A stretch of DNA of 64,000 nt from Pelagibacterium montanilacus (lineage in GTDB: Bacteria; Pseudomonadota; Alphaproteobacteria; Rhizobiales; Devosiaceae), in the NCBI RefSeq assembly GCF_003992665.1, contig NZ_RZMX01000008.1, forward strand, positions 186,001 through 250,000, written 5' to 3'. Made by a program: the position numbers and the translations under genes. Positions within the stretch are counted from its first letter, which is position 1, and each line of letters begins with the position of its first letter. The notes beneath the pieces were generated by a model. The model did no database searches, was not told the DNA's origin, and saw nothing but the letters and a program-made list of their open reading frames with translations. Shown here in pieces: positions 25,471 through 33,953 of this stretch.

Positions 25471-26427
25471 ATGCCCATGAAAGTCGATAGAGCCGCAATT
25501 TACGAGGCGGCCAAGGAACTCTCCAACTGGGGACGCTGGGGCGATGACGACCAGTTGGGGACCCTCAACCTCGTTTCGCCCGAGGACGTGGTCGGCGCCT
25601 CCAAGCTCATCAAGAAGGGCAAGACCTTTGCCCTCGGGCTCCCGCTGGACGAGAAGATCCAGTCCGGCTTGTTCGGTGGACGCTGGAACCCGATCCACAC
25701 CATGCTCGCCACGGGCACGGACGCCGCGGCCGGCAATCAGGACATCGGCGAGGCTTATCTGCGCTATGCCGACGACGCCATCAACCTGCCCTGCCAGTGC
25801 TCGACCCAATGGGACGCGCTGGCCCACATCTTCCTCGACGACAAGATGTGGAACGGCTATCCGGCCAATCTCGTGGACGCCCGCGGCGCCCAGAAGAACG
25901 GCATCGAGAACTACAAGGACAAGTGCGTCGGACGCGGCGTGCTGCTCGACGTCGCCCGCTGGAAGGGCGTCGAGATGCTCGAACCCGGCTACCCGATCAC
26001 CAACGAAGACCTCGACGGCTGCGCCAAGGCGCAGGGCGTGGAAATCCGCAAGGGTGACTTCGTGATCGTGCGCACCGGCCACCAAGAGCATTGCCTCAAG
26101 ACCGGCGACTGGACCGGCTATGCTGGCGGCGACGCCCCGGGCCTCGCTTTCGAGACCGCCTACTGGATTCGCAAGAACGACATCGCTGCGATCTGCGCGG
26201 ACACCTGGGGCTGCGAAGTGCGTCCCAACGAGACCAGCGAAGCCAATCAGCCATGGCACTGGGTGGTCATCCCCGCCATCGGCATCGCCATGGGCGAAAT
26301 CTACTACCTCAAGGAGCTGGCCGAGGATTGCGCCGAGGACAGTGTCTACGAGTTCTTCTTCTGCGCACCGCCGCTGAACCTGCCCGGTGGCGCCGGCTCG
26401 CCGGTCAATCCCCAGGCGATCAAGTAG
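25471..26427 (+). CDS. Cyclase-family (kynurenine formamidase-like) metal-dependent hydrolase
   Basis: The 318-residue PF04199-type protein opens with SNWGRWGDDDQLGTLNLVSPEDV, typical of the family. Where classical members have HxGTHxDxxxH, this one has CQCSTQWDALAH (Cys108 to His119), keeping Asp115 and His119 but not the first histidines. A QWD-type subgroup like this exists among cyclase family proteins. The reaction is probably hydrolysis of a cyclic amide, lactone or keto compound. ATG 25471 lies 4 bp after GGAGGAG; ATG 25477 (MKVDR) is an equally good start. It is divergent from tetR. Confidence 0.85.
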   Translation: MPMKVDRAAIYEAAKELSNWGRWGDDDQLGTLNLVSPEDVVGASKLIKKGKTFALGLPLDEKIQSGLFGGRWNPIHTMLATGTDAAAGNQDIGEAYLRYADDAINLPCQCSTQWDALAHIFLDDKMWNGYPANLVDARGAQKNGIENYKDKCVGRGVLLDVARWKGVEMLEPGYPITNEDLDGCAKAQGVEIRKGDFVIVRTGHQEHCLKTGDWTGYAGGDAPGLAFETAYWIRKNDIAAICADTWGCEVRPNETSEANQPWHWVVIPAIGIAMGEIYYLKELAEDCAEDSVYEFFFCAPPLNLPGGAGSPVNPQAIK

Positions 26428-26447
26428 TCACTGCTGCAAACGACATG

Positions 26448-26480
26448 AAAAAGCCCGGCGCGAAAGCGCCGGGCTTTTTT
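26448..26480 (+). terminator. Rho-independent terminator after the cyclase gene
   Basis: AAGCCCGGCGC, loop GAAA, GCGCCGGGCTTTTTT. A-rich on the left and T-rich on the right, so it can also serve the convergent GlcG-like gene. Confidence 0.85.
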
Positions 26481-26509
26481 GTGCTCTGAAACGATCGCGC
26501 CTGGCGCGA

Positions 26510-26950
26510 TCAGAGATTCTGGCCGTAATCGGCCGCGAGCCCGAGCGACTCGATCGCTGCGACCGCGCACTCTTCGTCGAGATCGGAAGTATCTCCGCTC
26601 ACCCCGACAGCGCCCATCAGATGTCCGGATTCGTCGCGCAGCAGCACGCCGCCGGGAACCGGAACCACCTTGCCGTCGGAAGCGGCGGCCAGCGCGGTGA
26701 AAAAGGTCGGCGTGTTCTTGGAGCGCTCGAACATGACGCGCGAACCAAGGCCCATGCCCAGCGCGCCCCATGCCTTGCCCGTCGCGATCTCACAACGCAG
26801 GATGCCGCTTCCGTCAGCGCGCTTGAGCACCACGGTATGCCCGCCGGTATCCAGGACCGCCACGGTGAGGGGCTGTGCATTGCGATTGCGGCCAGCCGCA
26901 AGCGTTGCGTCGGCGATCTGGTCGGCCAGTTCCATCGTCAGGCGCGTCAT
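26510..26950 (-). CDS. GlcG/HbpS-like (DUF336) heme-binding family protein
   Basis: The 146-residue protein begins MTRLTMELADQIADATLAAGR after AGGAGA. The AVLDTGGHTVVLKRADGS motif, PVPGGVLLRDESGHLMGAVGVSG and the DEECAVAAIESL end are typical of the GlcG/HbpS family. Function is unsettled; members are found with glycolate, propanediol and aromatic degradation genes. It is the last gene of the LLM operon, overlapping the dehydrogenase stop by ATGA. Confidence 0.85.
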   Translation of the reverse strand: MTRLTMELADQIADATLAAGRNRNAQPLTVAVLDTGGHTVVLKRADGSGILRCEIATGKAWGALGMGLGSRVMFERSKNTPTFFTALAAASDGKVVPVPGGVLLRDESGHLMGAVGVSGDTSDLDEECAVAAIESLGLAADYGQNL

Positions 26951-27846
26951 GTCTTCTCCTGTGTGTTTTCCGAAAGCTGGCGGATCACCTCGAACAGCGC
27001 CGCCGTATCCTGCTTGTCCCTGCCCTGTGCAAGGGCAGCGCTGTAGAAGGGAAGCGTCGCCGCCATCAGCGGAACGGGACACCGCGCATTTCGCGCGTGT
27101 TCGAGGATAAGCATGACGTCCTTGATGTAAACGTCCATCTTCATCGTCGCGGGCTCGTATTCCCCCGAGACCATCAGCGGACCGCGCACCTCGAACATGC
27201 GCGAATTGCCCGCGCCCGAGGAAATCACGTCGAAGGTGGTCTGCAGGTCCAGCCCCGATTTCTCGGCCAGAAGCAGCGCTTCCGCCGTGGCGAGGTTGTG
27301 GATGCTGACCAGAAGGTTGGCGACATATTTCAGCTTCATGCCGGCGCCGAATTCGCCCACATGGCGTACGTCGCGCCCCAGGCCCTCGAACACCACCCGC
27401 ATCGCCTCGCTGCCGGCTTCCTCGCCGCTCGAGAACACCACGAGATCGCCAACGGCCGCCTGTGCACCAGTGCCAGAGACCGGCGAATCGAGCATCTTGG
27501 CGCCAGACGCCTCGATGACGTCCCGCGCCCTTTCCTTCACGTCGATGGGCAGCGTGCCCATCTCCGCGACGACCATCCCGGAGCGCAGCGCCGGAGCGAT
27601 CTCGGCCGCGACCGCATCGAGCGCAGCCACCGAAGGGAGCGCGATCAGCAGGTGATCGGATTTCTCCGCCACTTCACGGGCAGAAGAGAGCGGCGTGCCG
27701 CCGCTCCCCTTGAGATCGTTGACCGACTTTTCCGACAGGTCGAACCCGTTGACGACAAAGCCTGACTTGATGAGGTTGCGGGCATAGGCGATGCCCATGA
27801 TCCCCAGCCCGATGACGCCGACGACCGGCTTTTCGCTTGTGCTCAT
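26947..27846 (-). CDS. NAD(P)-dependent beta-hydroxyacid dehydrogenase (3-hydroxyisobutyrate dehydrogenase family)
   Basis: The 299-residue enzyme has the dinucleotide motif GLGIMG at 13-18, the substrate motif DSPVSGTGAQAAVG, and the catalytic Lys171 in GMKLKYVANLL. It oxidises a 3-hydroxyacid or reduces a tartronate-type semialdehyde. It overlaps both neighbours by ATGA in the order LLM monooxygenase, alpha/beta hydrolase, this gene, GlcG-like protein. It is one of three members of this family in the window. Confidence 0.9.
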   Translation of the reverse strand: MSTSEKPVVGVIGLGIMGIAYARNLIKSGFVVNGFDLSEKSVNDLKGSGGTPLSSAREVAEKSDHLLIALPSVAALDAVAAEIAPALRSGMVVAEMGTLPIDVKERARDVIEASGAKMLDSPVSGTGAQAAVGDLVVFSSGEEAGSEAMRVVFEGLGRDVRHVGEFGAGMKLKYVANLLVSIHNLATAEALLLAEKSGLDLQTTFDVISSGAGNSRMFEVRGPLMVSGEYEPATMKMDVYIKDVMLILEHARNARCPVPLMAATLPFYSAALAQGRDKQDTAALFEVIRQLSENTQEKT

Positions 27847-28649
27847 GCGCGTGCCTTCCGGGCTGCGGCCTGCAGGAACGGCTCGACGGCCGCGTCGAAC
27901 GCCTGCGGATCTTCCATGTTGGGAATGTGGGCCAGAGCCGGCAGAACCACCAGCTCGGCATCGGGCGTGGCCGCGGCCATTGCTTCCATGGCCGCCTTGG
28001 GAGCGCCCATGTCCTCCTCACCCACTACATAGAGAACCGGCATCCCGAGCTGGCCCAGATCCTTGAGGTAGTTGAGGGTCTGGAGCGCCCGCGCGCATCC
28101 GATGTAACCGGTAGGCTCGGTGGCAAGGATCATGGCCTCGGCCCGGTCCCTTACGCCTTTGGGGCAATCCTCTGTAAACCAGCGGGCCAGCGTGCCTTCC
28201 GCGATCGCCGCCATGCCCCCTTCGTTGATCGCTGCGATCCGGTCGTCCCAGCTCGAAACGAAGGGCGGGGGATTGTCGGCGCGCGCGTCGCACACCACCA
28301 TCTGACCCACGCGGTCGGCATGGGAGAGCCCCAGGCCCAGCGCCGTCATTCCGCCGAGCGACAGGCCCATGACGTCGGCCTTGTCGGCACCGAAATGGTC
28401 GAGCACCGCCACCATGTCCCCCACCAGCATGTCGAAGCTGTAGGGGCCTTCGGGCGCACTGCTCCGGCCGTGTCCGCGCGTATCGTAGCGGATGACCTGA
28501 TGGGTGCGGGTCAGCATCAGGATCTGGTCGTCCCACATGTGCATGTCGGCGGCCAGCGAGTTCGAAAGCAGCAGGAACGGCTTGCCCTCGTCGCCGTCGA
28601 GACGCGCCGAAATCTTGGCGTCGCCCGAGGTTACCACTTGCCGGGTCAT
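27843..28649 (-). CDS. Alpha/beta hydrolase, 3-oxoadipate enol-lactonase-like
   Basis: The 268-residue hydrolase has nucleophile Ser97 in GLSLGG, acid Asp213 in GEEDMGAP and base His241 in ALAHIPNME. The oxyanion region LLLSNSLAADMHMWD and RYDTRGHGRSSAP closely resemble PcaD-type enol-lactonases. It would hydrolyse a lactone or an acyl bond in the cytosol. It is translationally coupled to the flavin monooxygenase upstream, which fits oxidation followed by ring or ester hydrolysis. Confidence 0.88.
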   Translation of the reverse strand: MTRQVVTSGDAKISARLDGDEGKPFLLLSNSLAADMHMWDDQILMLTRTHQVIRYDTRGHGRSSAPEGPYSFDMLVGDMVAVLDHFGADKADVMGLSLGGMTALGLGLSHADRVGQMVVCDARADNPPPFVSSWDDRIAAINEGGMAAIAEGTLARWFTEDCPKGVRDRAEAMILATEPTGYIGCARALQTLNYLKDLGQLGMPVLYVVGEEDMGAPKAAMEAMAAATPDAELVVLPALAHIPNMEDPQAFDAAVEPFLQAAARKARA

Positions 28650-29755
28650 TGAGCTGCCTCCGATCCGCTGCGCTTTTCGGCGTCGATGATCGCGGGCTGG
28701 ACCTTCTCGGCCATCAGCGTCATGGAACGGCGTGCGAGATCGACGTCGACCCAGTCATGGCCGGCGTAAAGCATGGTGCCGAACTGGCCCACTTCCTCAC
28801 GGAAGGCAAGCACATCGTCGGCGACCTTTTCCGGGGTGCCCCAGATCACCAGCTTTTCCATCACGTAGTCGAGCGTGACGGCATCATCGGGCATGTCCTG
28901 GTCTTCCTTGAACAGATTGGCCCGGCCGTTCTTCTTGAGCTTGGTGACAAGCGAATTGTAGTAGTGGAGATAGGGGCTGTCGTCGCGGAACACGTAGTCC
29001 CGTGCGGTCTCCATGTCGTCGGCCACGAAAACCGACTTGGCCACCCGCCAGTTGGCCAGATCGGCCTCGCGATTGCCTTCCTTGCACCCGTCGATATAGC
29101 TCTTTTTGTGCGTGGCCACCCATTTGGGCAGGAGGAAGTTGGCCGAGATCGGGTCCCAGCCGCGCGCTGCAGCCGCGCTTACGCCCTTGGAGAACGGCGC
29201 CACGGCGGTGACGATGATCGGGGGATGCGGCTGCTGGAGCGGCTTGGCGATCTTGCCCTGACCGATATCGGTCATCATCGTGCGCTCGGTGCTCACGGTC
29301 CAGAAATTGCCATTGAGGTTATAAGGCGCCTCGCCCTCCCAGATCCCGAGCACCATGTTGATGGCCTCGAGGAACATGGCATTGCGGTCGTTGTCGAGAT
29401 TGCCGAACACCTCGGCATCCGAAAGCAGTCCGCCGGGGCTGATGCCGAAATTGAGCCGGCCATCGAGCAGATGGTCGAGCATTGCAATCTCGCCGGCCAC
29501 GTGCGCCGGATGGGTGTTGGGCATGTTGATCGTGCCCGTGCCCAGCCGCATCTTCTTGACCCGATCGGCCAGCGTGGCGATGAAGATCATCGAGGACGTG
29601 ATGTTCTCGGCCTCGTCGGTGACGTGCTCGCCGACATAGCCCTCGACAAACCCGAGTTCGTCCGCAAGGACAAAGGCGTCCTGGTCCTCGCGCAGACATT
29701 GCCGCCAATCCTTGCCCAGGGGGTGGATCGGCATGGTGAAGAATCCGAGCTGCAT
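28646..29755 (-). CDS. LLM class flavin-dependent monooxygenase (luciferase-like)
   Basis: The 369-residue TIM-barrel protein starts MQLGFFTMPIHPLGKDW behind GCGGAGGT. It has the family strands ADELGFVEGYVGEHV, RLGTGTINMPNTHPAHVAGEIAMLDHLLDGRLNFGISPGG and a C-terminal FGTMLYAGHDWVD. It resembles the limonene-monooxygenase-like branch. It needs reduced FMN from a separate reductase; a flavin reductase gene lies at 38425-38991. Insertion of oxygen into an alicyclic or heterocyclic ring followed by the coupled hydrolase is the likely chemistry. Confidence 0.9.
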   Translation of the reverse strand: MQLGFFTMPIHPLGKDWRQCLREDQDAFVLADELGFVEGYVGEHVTDEAENITSSMIFIATLADRVKKMRLGTGTINMPNTHPAHVAGEIAMLDHLLDGRLNFGISPGGLLSDAEVFGNLDNDRNAMFLEAINMVLGIWEGEAPYNLNGNFWTVSTERTMMTDIGQGKIAKPLQQPHPPIIVTAVAPFSKGVSAAAARGWDPISANFLLPKWVATHKKSYIDGCKEGNREADLANWRVAKSVFVADDMETARDYVFRDDSPYLHYYNSLVTKLKKNGRANLFKEDQDMPDDAVTLDYVMEKLVIWGTPEKVADDVLAFREEVGQFGTMLYAGHDWVDVDLARRSMTLMAEKVQPAIIDAEKRSGSEAAQ

Positions 29756-29870
29756 GTGTACCTCCGCTATTTGAAGGCAACCTATCGCAACCGTCCGATC
29801 ACGCAGAAACGATAATATCTGATAGAGGCAATCGGAATTCGGAATAACCCTGCCCCCGTCGGGCAGCCGA

Positions 29871-30791
29871 TCACGCCAGAATCAGGGACTGCCAGCGGGC
29901 ATTGCTCGCCTCGTATTCAGCGCGCAGATGCACGAGGAACCGCTCGGCAGCCGGGGTGAGGGCCCGGGCGGCCGGCTCGACCAGAGCGTAATTAACGGTG
30001 ATGGAGGGATCGACGATCGGGTGCAGCCAGCGCTCCTTGCCCTCGATATCGCGCGAGCACACCGTGGCCGGCAGGATGGTCACATACTCCGATGCCGCAA
30101 CGAGCTCGAGGGTGGCAAACATCGCGTCCATCTCGAGAATGCCCGCGATCTTGAGGTTGGTTTCGCCGATAAACGCCTCGATGGCGTCGCGCCGTGCATT
30201 GCCGCGAGCGGGCAGGACCAGCTTGAGCGGAGGCAGGTCCGACAGGCAGACCGGCGAGAGATGCTGTCGTTGCCCGCCGGCCCTGCACACCAGCAATTCC
30301 CGATCTGTGCCGAGAAAAGTGGTCTTGAGCCCCGCGATCGCGCTCGATTTGGGCACCACCGCGAAATCCACCCCGCCCTCGGCCACAAGGGCCTGAAGCA
30401 CGCCGCTATAGGCCTCGGTGACCGACAGCTCCACGTGCGGGTATTTCTCCAGATAATCCCGGATGACCGGCGTGATGAGCCCGCGCGTGAAGGTGGGCAT
30501 CAGCCCCACGCGCAAGGGGCCCGCGATCGAACCCGACATGGTACGCAGCTCGGTCTGCGCCTCATCGACCTGCCGCAGGATGGCCAGCGCACGGTCGTAG
30601 AACTTCACGCCCGCCGCAGTCGGCACCGCGCCACGCGAAGACCGCTCGAGCAGGGTCACCCCCAGATGATCCTCGAGATTGCGGATCTGCATCGAAAGGC
30701 CCGACTGCGTGGCGTTGAGCCTCTGGGCCGCCTTGTTGAACGACTGCTCCTCGACGATCCCGACGAACATCGCAAGTTGCCGCAAATTCAT
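29871..30791 (-). CDS. LysR family transcriptional regulator
   Basis: The 306-residue regulator has an N-terminal winged helix (LRQLAMFVGIVEEQSFNKAAQRLNATQSGLSMQIRNLEDHLGVTLLERSSRG, about 2-60) and a periplasmic-binding-like effector domain (GPLRVGLMPTFTRGL, DFAVVPKSS). It is in the same direction as the LLM operon and 115 bp upstream of it, so it may activate that operon; LysR genes are more often divergent. The gap contains CTATCAGATATTATCG on the minus strand, a T-N11-A-like sequence. Confidence 0.9.
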   Translation of the reverse strand: MNLRQLAMFVGIVEEQSFNKAAQRLNATQSGLSMQIRNLEDHLGVTLLERSSRGAVPTAAGVKFYDRALAILRQVDEAQTELRTMSGSIAGPLRVGLMPTFTRGLITPVIRDYLEKYPHVELSVTEAYSGVLQALVAEGGVDFAVVPKSSAIAGLKTTFLGTDRELLVCRAGGQRQHLSPVCLSDLPPLKLVLPARGNARRDAIEAFIGETNLKIAGILEMDAMFATLELVAASEYVTILPATVCSRDIEGKERWLHPIVDPSITVNYALVEPAARALTPAAERFLVHLRAEYEASNARWQSLILA

Positions 30792-30868
30792 GTTCGATCA
30801 CCGCACCTGATAACGAAGCCCTAGCGTTCTCTGTCATCAGGATAGCCCCGTCCGGCGCAGCCTCCAAA

Positions 30869-30897
30869 CGAAAATGCAGGCGCCGGAGCGCCTGCAT
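30869..30897 (-). terminator. Terminator after the amidohydrolase gene
   Basis: ATGCAGGCGC and GCGCCTGCAT form a 10-bp stem with a 4-base loop; on the minus strand the stem is followed by TTTTCG. Confidence 0.7.
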
Positions 30898-30923
30898 CAA
30901 ATTCCGACATCGATCCGGACGGA

Positions 30924-31931
30924 TCAGACGTTGGTGGTCAGGGCCCGCTCGGCCGAACCGGTGAGGAGCTTTTCCTTGATGTCGTCGCCGAAATCGAGAT
31001 CCTGGATCACTTCGACAGCGTCGTACATGCCCATGTCGAAGGGGTAGTCCGAGCCCAGCATGACCCTGTCCGCGCCCGCCGAATTGACGAGGAAGGTCAG
31101 CGGATCGGGGTGGTGCGTGATGGTATCGTAGAGCAGCTTGTTGATCGACGCCTCGGGCGAGACCTTCAGGTGCACCTGAGCTTCCTTGCGCTCGGCCCAG
31201 CCGTGGATCCAGCGACCGAACTGGAAGGGCGTGAACCCGCCGGCGTGCGAGAGGCAGAACTTGAGGTCCGGGTGACGGTCGAGCACGCCCCCGAAGATCA
31301 GGGTTGCGGCGGCAATCGTGGTGTCGAGCGGATTGCCGATGAAGTTGCGCAGATAGAAGTCCTTGAGCCGGTCCATGCCGGCCACCTTCATCGGATGCAG
31401 CAGGATGAACGCGCCGGTTTCCGACGCGGCTTCCCAATAAGGCTCCAGGTCGGGATCGTCGAGGTTGCGGCCATTGATGTTGGTGCCGATCATGGCACCC
31501 TTCATCCCCAGATCACGTACGCAGCGGCGCAACTCGTCCGCGGCGACCTGCGGGGCCTGCATGGGCATGGTGCCCAGACCAAAGAACTTGTCCGGATGGC
31601 TGCGCGTCAGCGCGGCGATCTGCTCGTTCTGGATCTGGGAGACCGTCAGGGTCAGCTCGGTTTCCCGATCATACATCAGGGTCTGCGGGCAAACGGCCAG
31701 CACCTGCTTGTCGAACCCGAACTTTTCCATGTCCGCCAGACGGCGATCAAGGTCCCACGCTCCGCGGGGGAAGGGGTTCTGGTGCACGCCGGCGATCTCG
31801 AGATGGGCACCCTCTTCCGTGATCTCGGTGAGGCTGGGCGCGACGGAAGGGGTTTCCTTGCGCAGCAGTTCCATCGTGTCCTCGGCAAAGATATGCGCGT
31901 GGACGTCAATGACGGGCTTTTGAGTGGACAT
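30924..31931 (-). CDS. Amidohydrolase family 2 (ACMSD-like) decarboxylase or hydrolase
   Basis: The 335-residue TIM-barrel metalloenzyme has HAH at 11-13, His179 in LLHP, His229 in LSHAGG and Asp295 in GSDYPFDMG, the metal and acid/base set of the aminocarboxymuconate-semialdehyde decarboxylase branch (PF04909). Such enzymes decarboxylate or hydrolyse aromatic-derived acids in the cytosol. It starts behind ACGGAGAT, stands alone upstream of the LysR gene, and has its own terminator. Decarboxylase versus hydrolase cannot be decided. Confidence 0.88.
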   Translation of the reverse strand: MSTQKPVIDVHAHIFAEDTMELLRKETPSVAPSLTEITEEGAHLEIAGVHQNPFPRGAWDLDRRLADMEKFGFDKQVLAVCPQTLMYDRETELTLTVSQIQNEQIAALTRSHPDKFFGLGTMPMQAPQVAADELRRCVRDLGMKGAMIGTNINGRNLDDPDLEPYWEAASETGAFILLHPMKVAGMDRLKDFYLRNFIGNPLDTTIAAATLIFGGVLDRHPDLKFCLSHAGGFTPFQFGRWIHGWAERKEAQVHLKVSPEASINKLLYDTITHHPDPLTFLVNSAGADRVMLGSDYPFDMGMYDAVEVIQDLDFGDDIKEKLLTGSAERALTTNV

Positions 31932-32511
31932 GAAAAGACGATCTCCGTTTTTTACTTCGGTTGGCGTTTGGCTCGGCCCTCCGTGTGGAGCGGGCCAGCT
32001 GCCGGGAAATGTGCGGTCCGATCAGCTATCGGGTGCGGTCGAACCTGCGGAGGAGCCTGTATTGGCCCGGATGCCCAATCGGCAACGGTGGAGGTGACCA
32101 GTGCGCGCCGGCGTCTGCCGGGCGTTCCGACCCGCCAGTAAATCCAGACCGCCGAAAGTAAACGGACCGGACCGTGTCGGTGTCATGACGATGAAATCAC
32201 TCCGCGCACCCCCGCCGAACCGTTTGAACTCCTGTGCGAAGTCCATGGTCTCCTCCCTTACGACAGCTCCAAAACGCCCGCCCCGTGCCGGAACGGGCAC
32301 AGTGCAAGCCTTTGCAGTCAATCTCATCGGGGGCATGCATCCAAGCGCAGCCACCCTACCGGCTCCCTGACAAGAGTGAGAAATTATTTCTGCTGATACC
32401 CCCAAACGTGATTCATAATAGGTTTCCCCCGGCCCGCTCTCCTATAACCTTCGCCCATCACCGGGCGCCTTGATGGCGCCGTTTCGTGGACCGATCCGGG
32501 GGAGACCATCA
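31932..32511. promoter_or_regulatory. Long gap between the amidohydrolase and aldehyde dehydrogenase
   Basis: This 580-bp gap holds a possible 74-residue reading frame (listed separately) and, at 32379-32391, the palindrome AGAAAT-T-ATTTCT, a candidate operator for the divergent genes. A possible minus-10 box CATAAT lies at 32414-32419. I see no RNA gene and no repeat copy in the rest. Confidence 0.4.
32022..32246 (-). CDS. Hypothetical small protein or gene remnant, 74 residues
   Basis: The frame reads MDFAQEFKRFGGGARSDFIV and continues with an arginine-rich tail. It is noted because an excellent ribosome site (AAGGGAGGAGACC) stands right before the ATG, which is unusual for a chance frame. 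I recognise no family. It could be a leader peptide for the downstream amidohydrolase, or the intact start of a gene whose rest was deleted. The compositional shift to arginine and alanine after about residue 40 suggests the true coding part may be short. Confidence 0.35.
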   Translation of the reverse strand: MDFAQEFKRFGGGARSDFIVMTPTRSGPFTFGGLDLLAGRNARQTPARTGHLHRCRLGIRANTGSSAGSTAPDS

Positions 32512-33873
32512 ATGCTCAAATCCATCAATCCGGCCAATGACGAGGTACTCGCCACCCTCGATCGCCATTCTGACGCCGATGTCGAGGCCGCGCTGGCGCG
32601 TGCCGCCAAAACCCAGCGCGAATGGCGAAACACGGCCGTCTCCGAGCGCAGCGCGCTGCTCAAGCGCATCGCCGAGGTCCTGCGCGAAGGCAAGTCCGAA
32701 TACGCGCGCACCATCACGCTGGAAATGGGCAAACCCATCGGCGAGGCGCTGGCCGAAGTCGAAAAGTGCGCCTGGAACTGCGACTATTACGCAGAGACCG
32801 CCGAGGCCTTCCTGGCGCCCGAGCACATCAAGACCCCGGCCAGCGAGAGCTATGTCAGCTACGAGCCGCTCGGGATCGTGCTTGCCATCATGCCCTGGAA
32901 TTATCCCTTCTGGCAGGTGTTCCGCTGCCTTGCGCCGATCATTGCGGGCGGCAATGGCTATGTGCTCAAGCACGCCAGCAACGTGCCCCAGTGTGCCCGC
33001 GCCGTCGAGGACATAGCGCGCAGGGCTGGGGCGCCCGACGGGCTCGTCACCACGCTTCTCATTGGCGCCGGCGCCGTCGAGGGGCTGATCGATGACGACC
33101 GCATCTCGGCCGTCACCCTCACCGGCTCGACCGAAGTCGGCTCGCTCGTGGCCGCTCAGGCCGGCCGCCGGATCAAAAAGCAGGTTCTCGAGCTGGGCGG
33201 CTCGGACCCGTTCATCGTCCTCGCCGATGCCGATCTGGACAAGGCCGCCGCGACCGCGCTCAAGGCCCGGTTCCACAATGCCGGCCAGAGCTGCATCTCG
33301 CCCAAGCGCTTCATCGTCGAAAACGCGGTCGCTGATCGGTTCGTGGACGCCATGGCCGCGGGGATCGACAAGTTGGTGGTCGGCGATCCGATCGACCCCG
33401 AAGTCGGCATGGGGCCCATGGCCCGCACCGGGCTGCGTGGCGATCTCCACGAGATCGTCGAAGCCACCGCAGCGGCGGGCGGAAAGCTCGTGCGTGGCGG
33501 CAAGCCCACCGCCGGGGCCGGCGCGTTCTATCAGGCGACGCTGATCGATGGGGTGGCCGCAGGCATGGCCTCGTTCGACAAGGAGACCTTCGGCCCGGTG
33601 GCCAGCGTCGTACGCGCGTCCGGCCCTGAGCAGGCGATCGAATTGGCCAACCGCACCGAGTTCGGCCTGGGCGGTGCGCTCTGGACCAGCGATATCGACC
33701 GCGCCAAGCGGCTGGTCCGTGATCTCGAGGTCGGCGCGGTCTTCATCAACGCCATGGTGGCGTCCGATCCGCGCATGCCCTTTGGCGGGATCAAGCAGTC
33801 CGGGTACGGGCGCGAACTCGGCCCGCAGGGCATTCGCGAGTTCACCAACGTCAAGACCAACTGGATCGCCTGA
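32512..33873 (+). CDS. NAD(P)-dependent succinate-semialdehyde dehydrogenase family protein
   Basis: The 453-residue enzyme begins MLKSINPANDEVLA after GGGGGAG. Catalytic Glu227 (LELGGSDP) and Cys261 (GQSCISPKRF) keep the standard 34-residue spacing, and VLAIMPWNYPFWQVFR marks the shorter YneI-like SSADH branch. It would oxidise succinate semialdehyde or a similar short aldehyde. It stands alone between a divergent gap and a terminator. It is not a close copy of the truncated enzyme at the left edge, which belongs to the longer GabD-like branch. Confidence 0.9.
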   Translation: MLKSINPANDEVLATLDRHSDADVEAALARAAKTQREWRNTAVSERSALLKRIAEVLREGKSEYARTITLEMGKPIGEALAEVEKCAWNCDYYAETAEAFLAPEHIKTPASESYVSYEPLGIVLAIMPWNYPFWQVFRCLAPIIAGGNGYVLKHASNVPQCARAVEDIARRAGAPDGLVTTLLIGAGAVEGLIDDDRISAVTLTGSTEVGSLVAAQAGRRIKKQVLELGGSDPFIVLADADLDKAAATALKARFHNAGQSCISPKRFIVENAVADRFVDAMAAGIDKLVVGDPIDPEVGMGPMARTGLRGDLHEIVEATAAAGGKLVRGGKPTAGAGAFYQATLIDGVAAGMASFDKETFGPVASVVRASGPEQAIELANRTEFGLGGALWTSDIDRAKRLVRDLEVGAVFINAMVASDPRMPFGGIKQSGYGRELGPQGIREFTNVKTNWIA

Positions 33874-33895
33874 CCGCGACGACAGCACCCGGAAA

Positions 33896-33934
33896 CACAA
33901 AAAGGCCGGCGGGGCGATCCGCCGGCCTTTTGTG
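33896..33934 (+). terminator. Bidirectional terminator
   Basis: CACAAAAAGGCCGGCGG and CCGCCGGCCTTTTGTG pair around GGCGAT between convergent genes. Confidence 0.85.
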
Positions 33935-33953
33935 ATTGTTATGAAGCTATTGC

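Noticed and set aside
26493-26511. Hairpin GATCGCGCC/GGCGCGATC as a second terminator
   Set aside because: It has a one-base loop, no T-run and overlaps the end of the GlcG-like gene, so it is probably only a GC-rich palindrome next to the real terminator.
26510-27082. A longer 190-residue form of the GlcG-like protein
   Set aside because: The extra N-terminus lies inside the upstream dehydrogenase gene, and a good ribosome site fixes the start at 26950.
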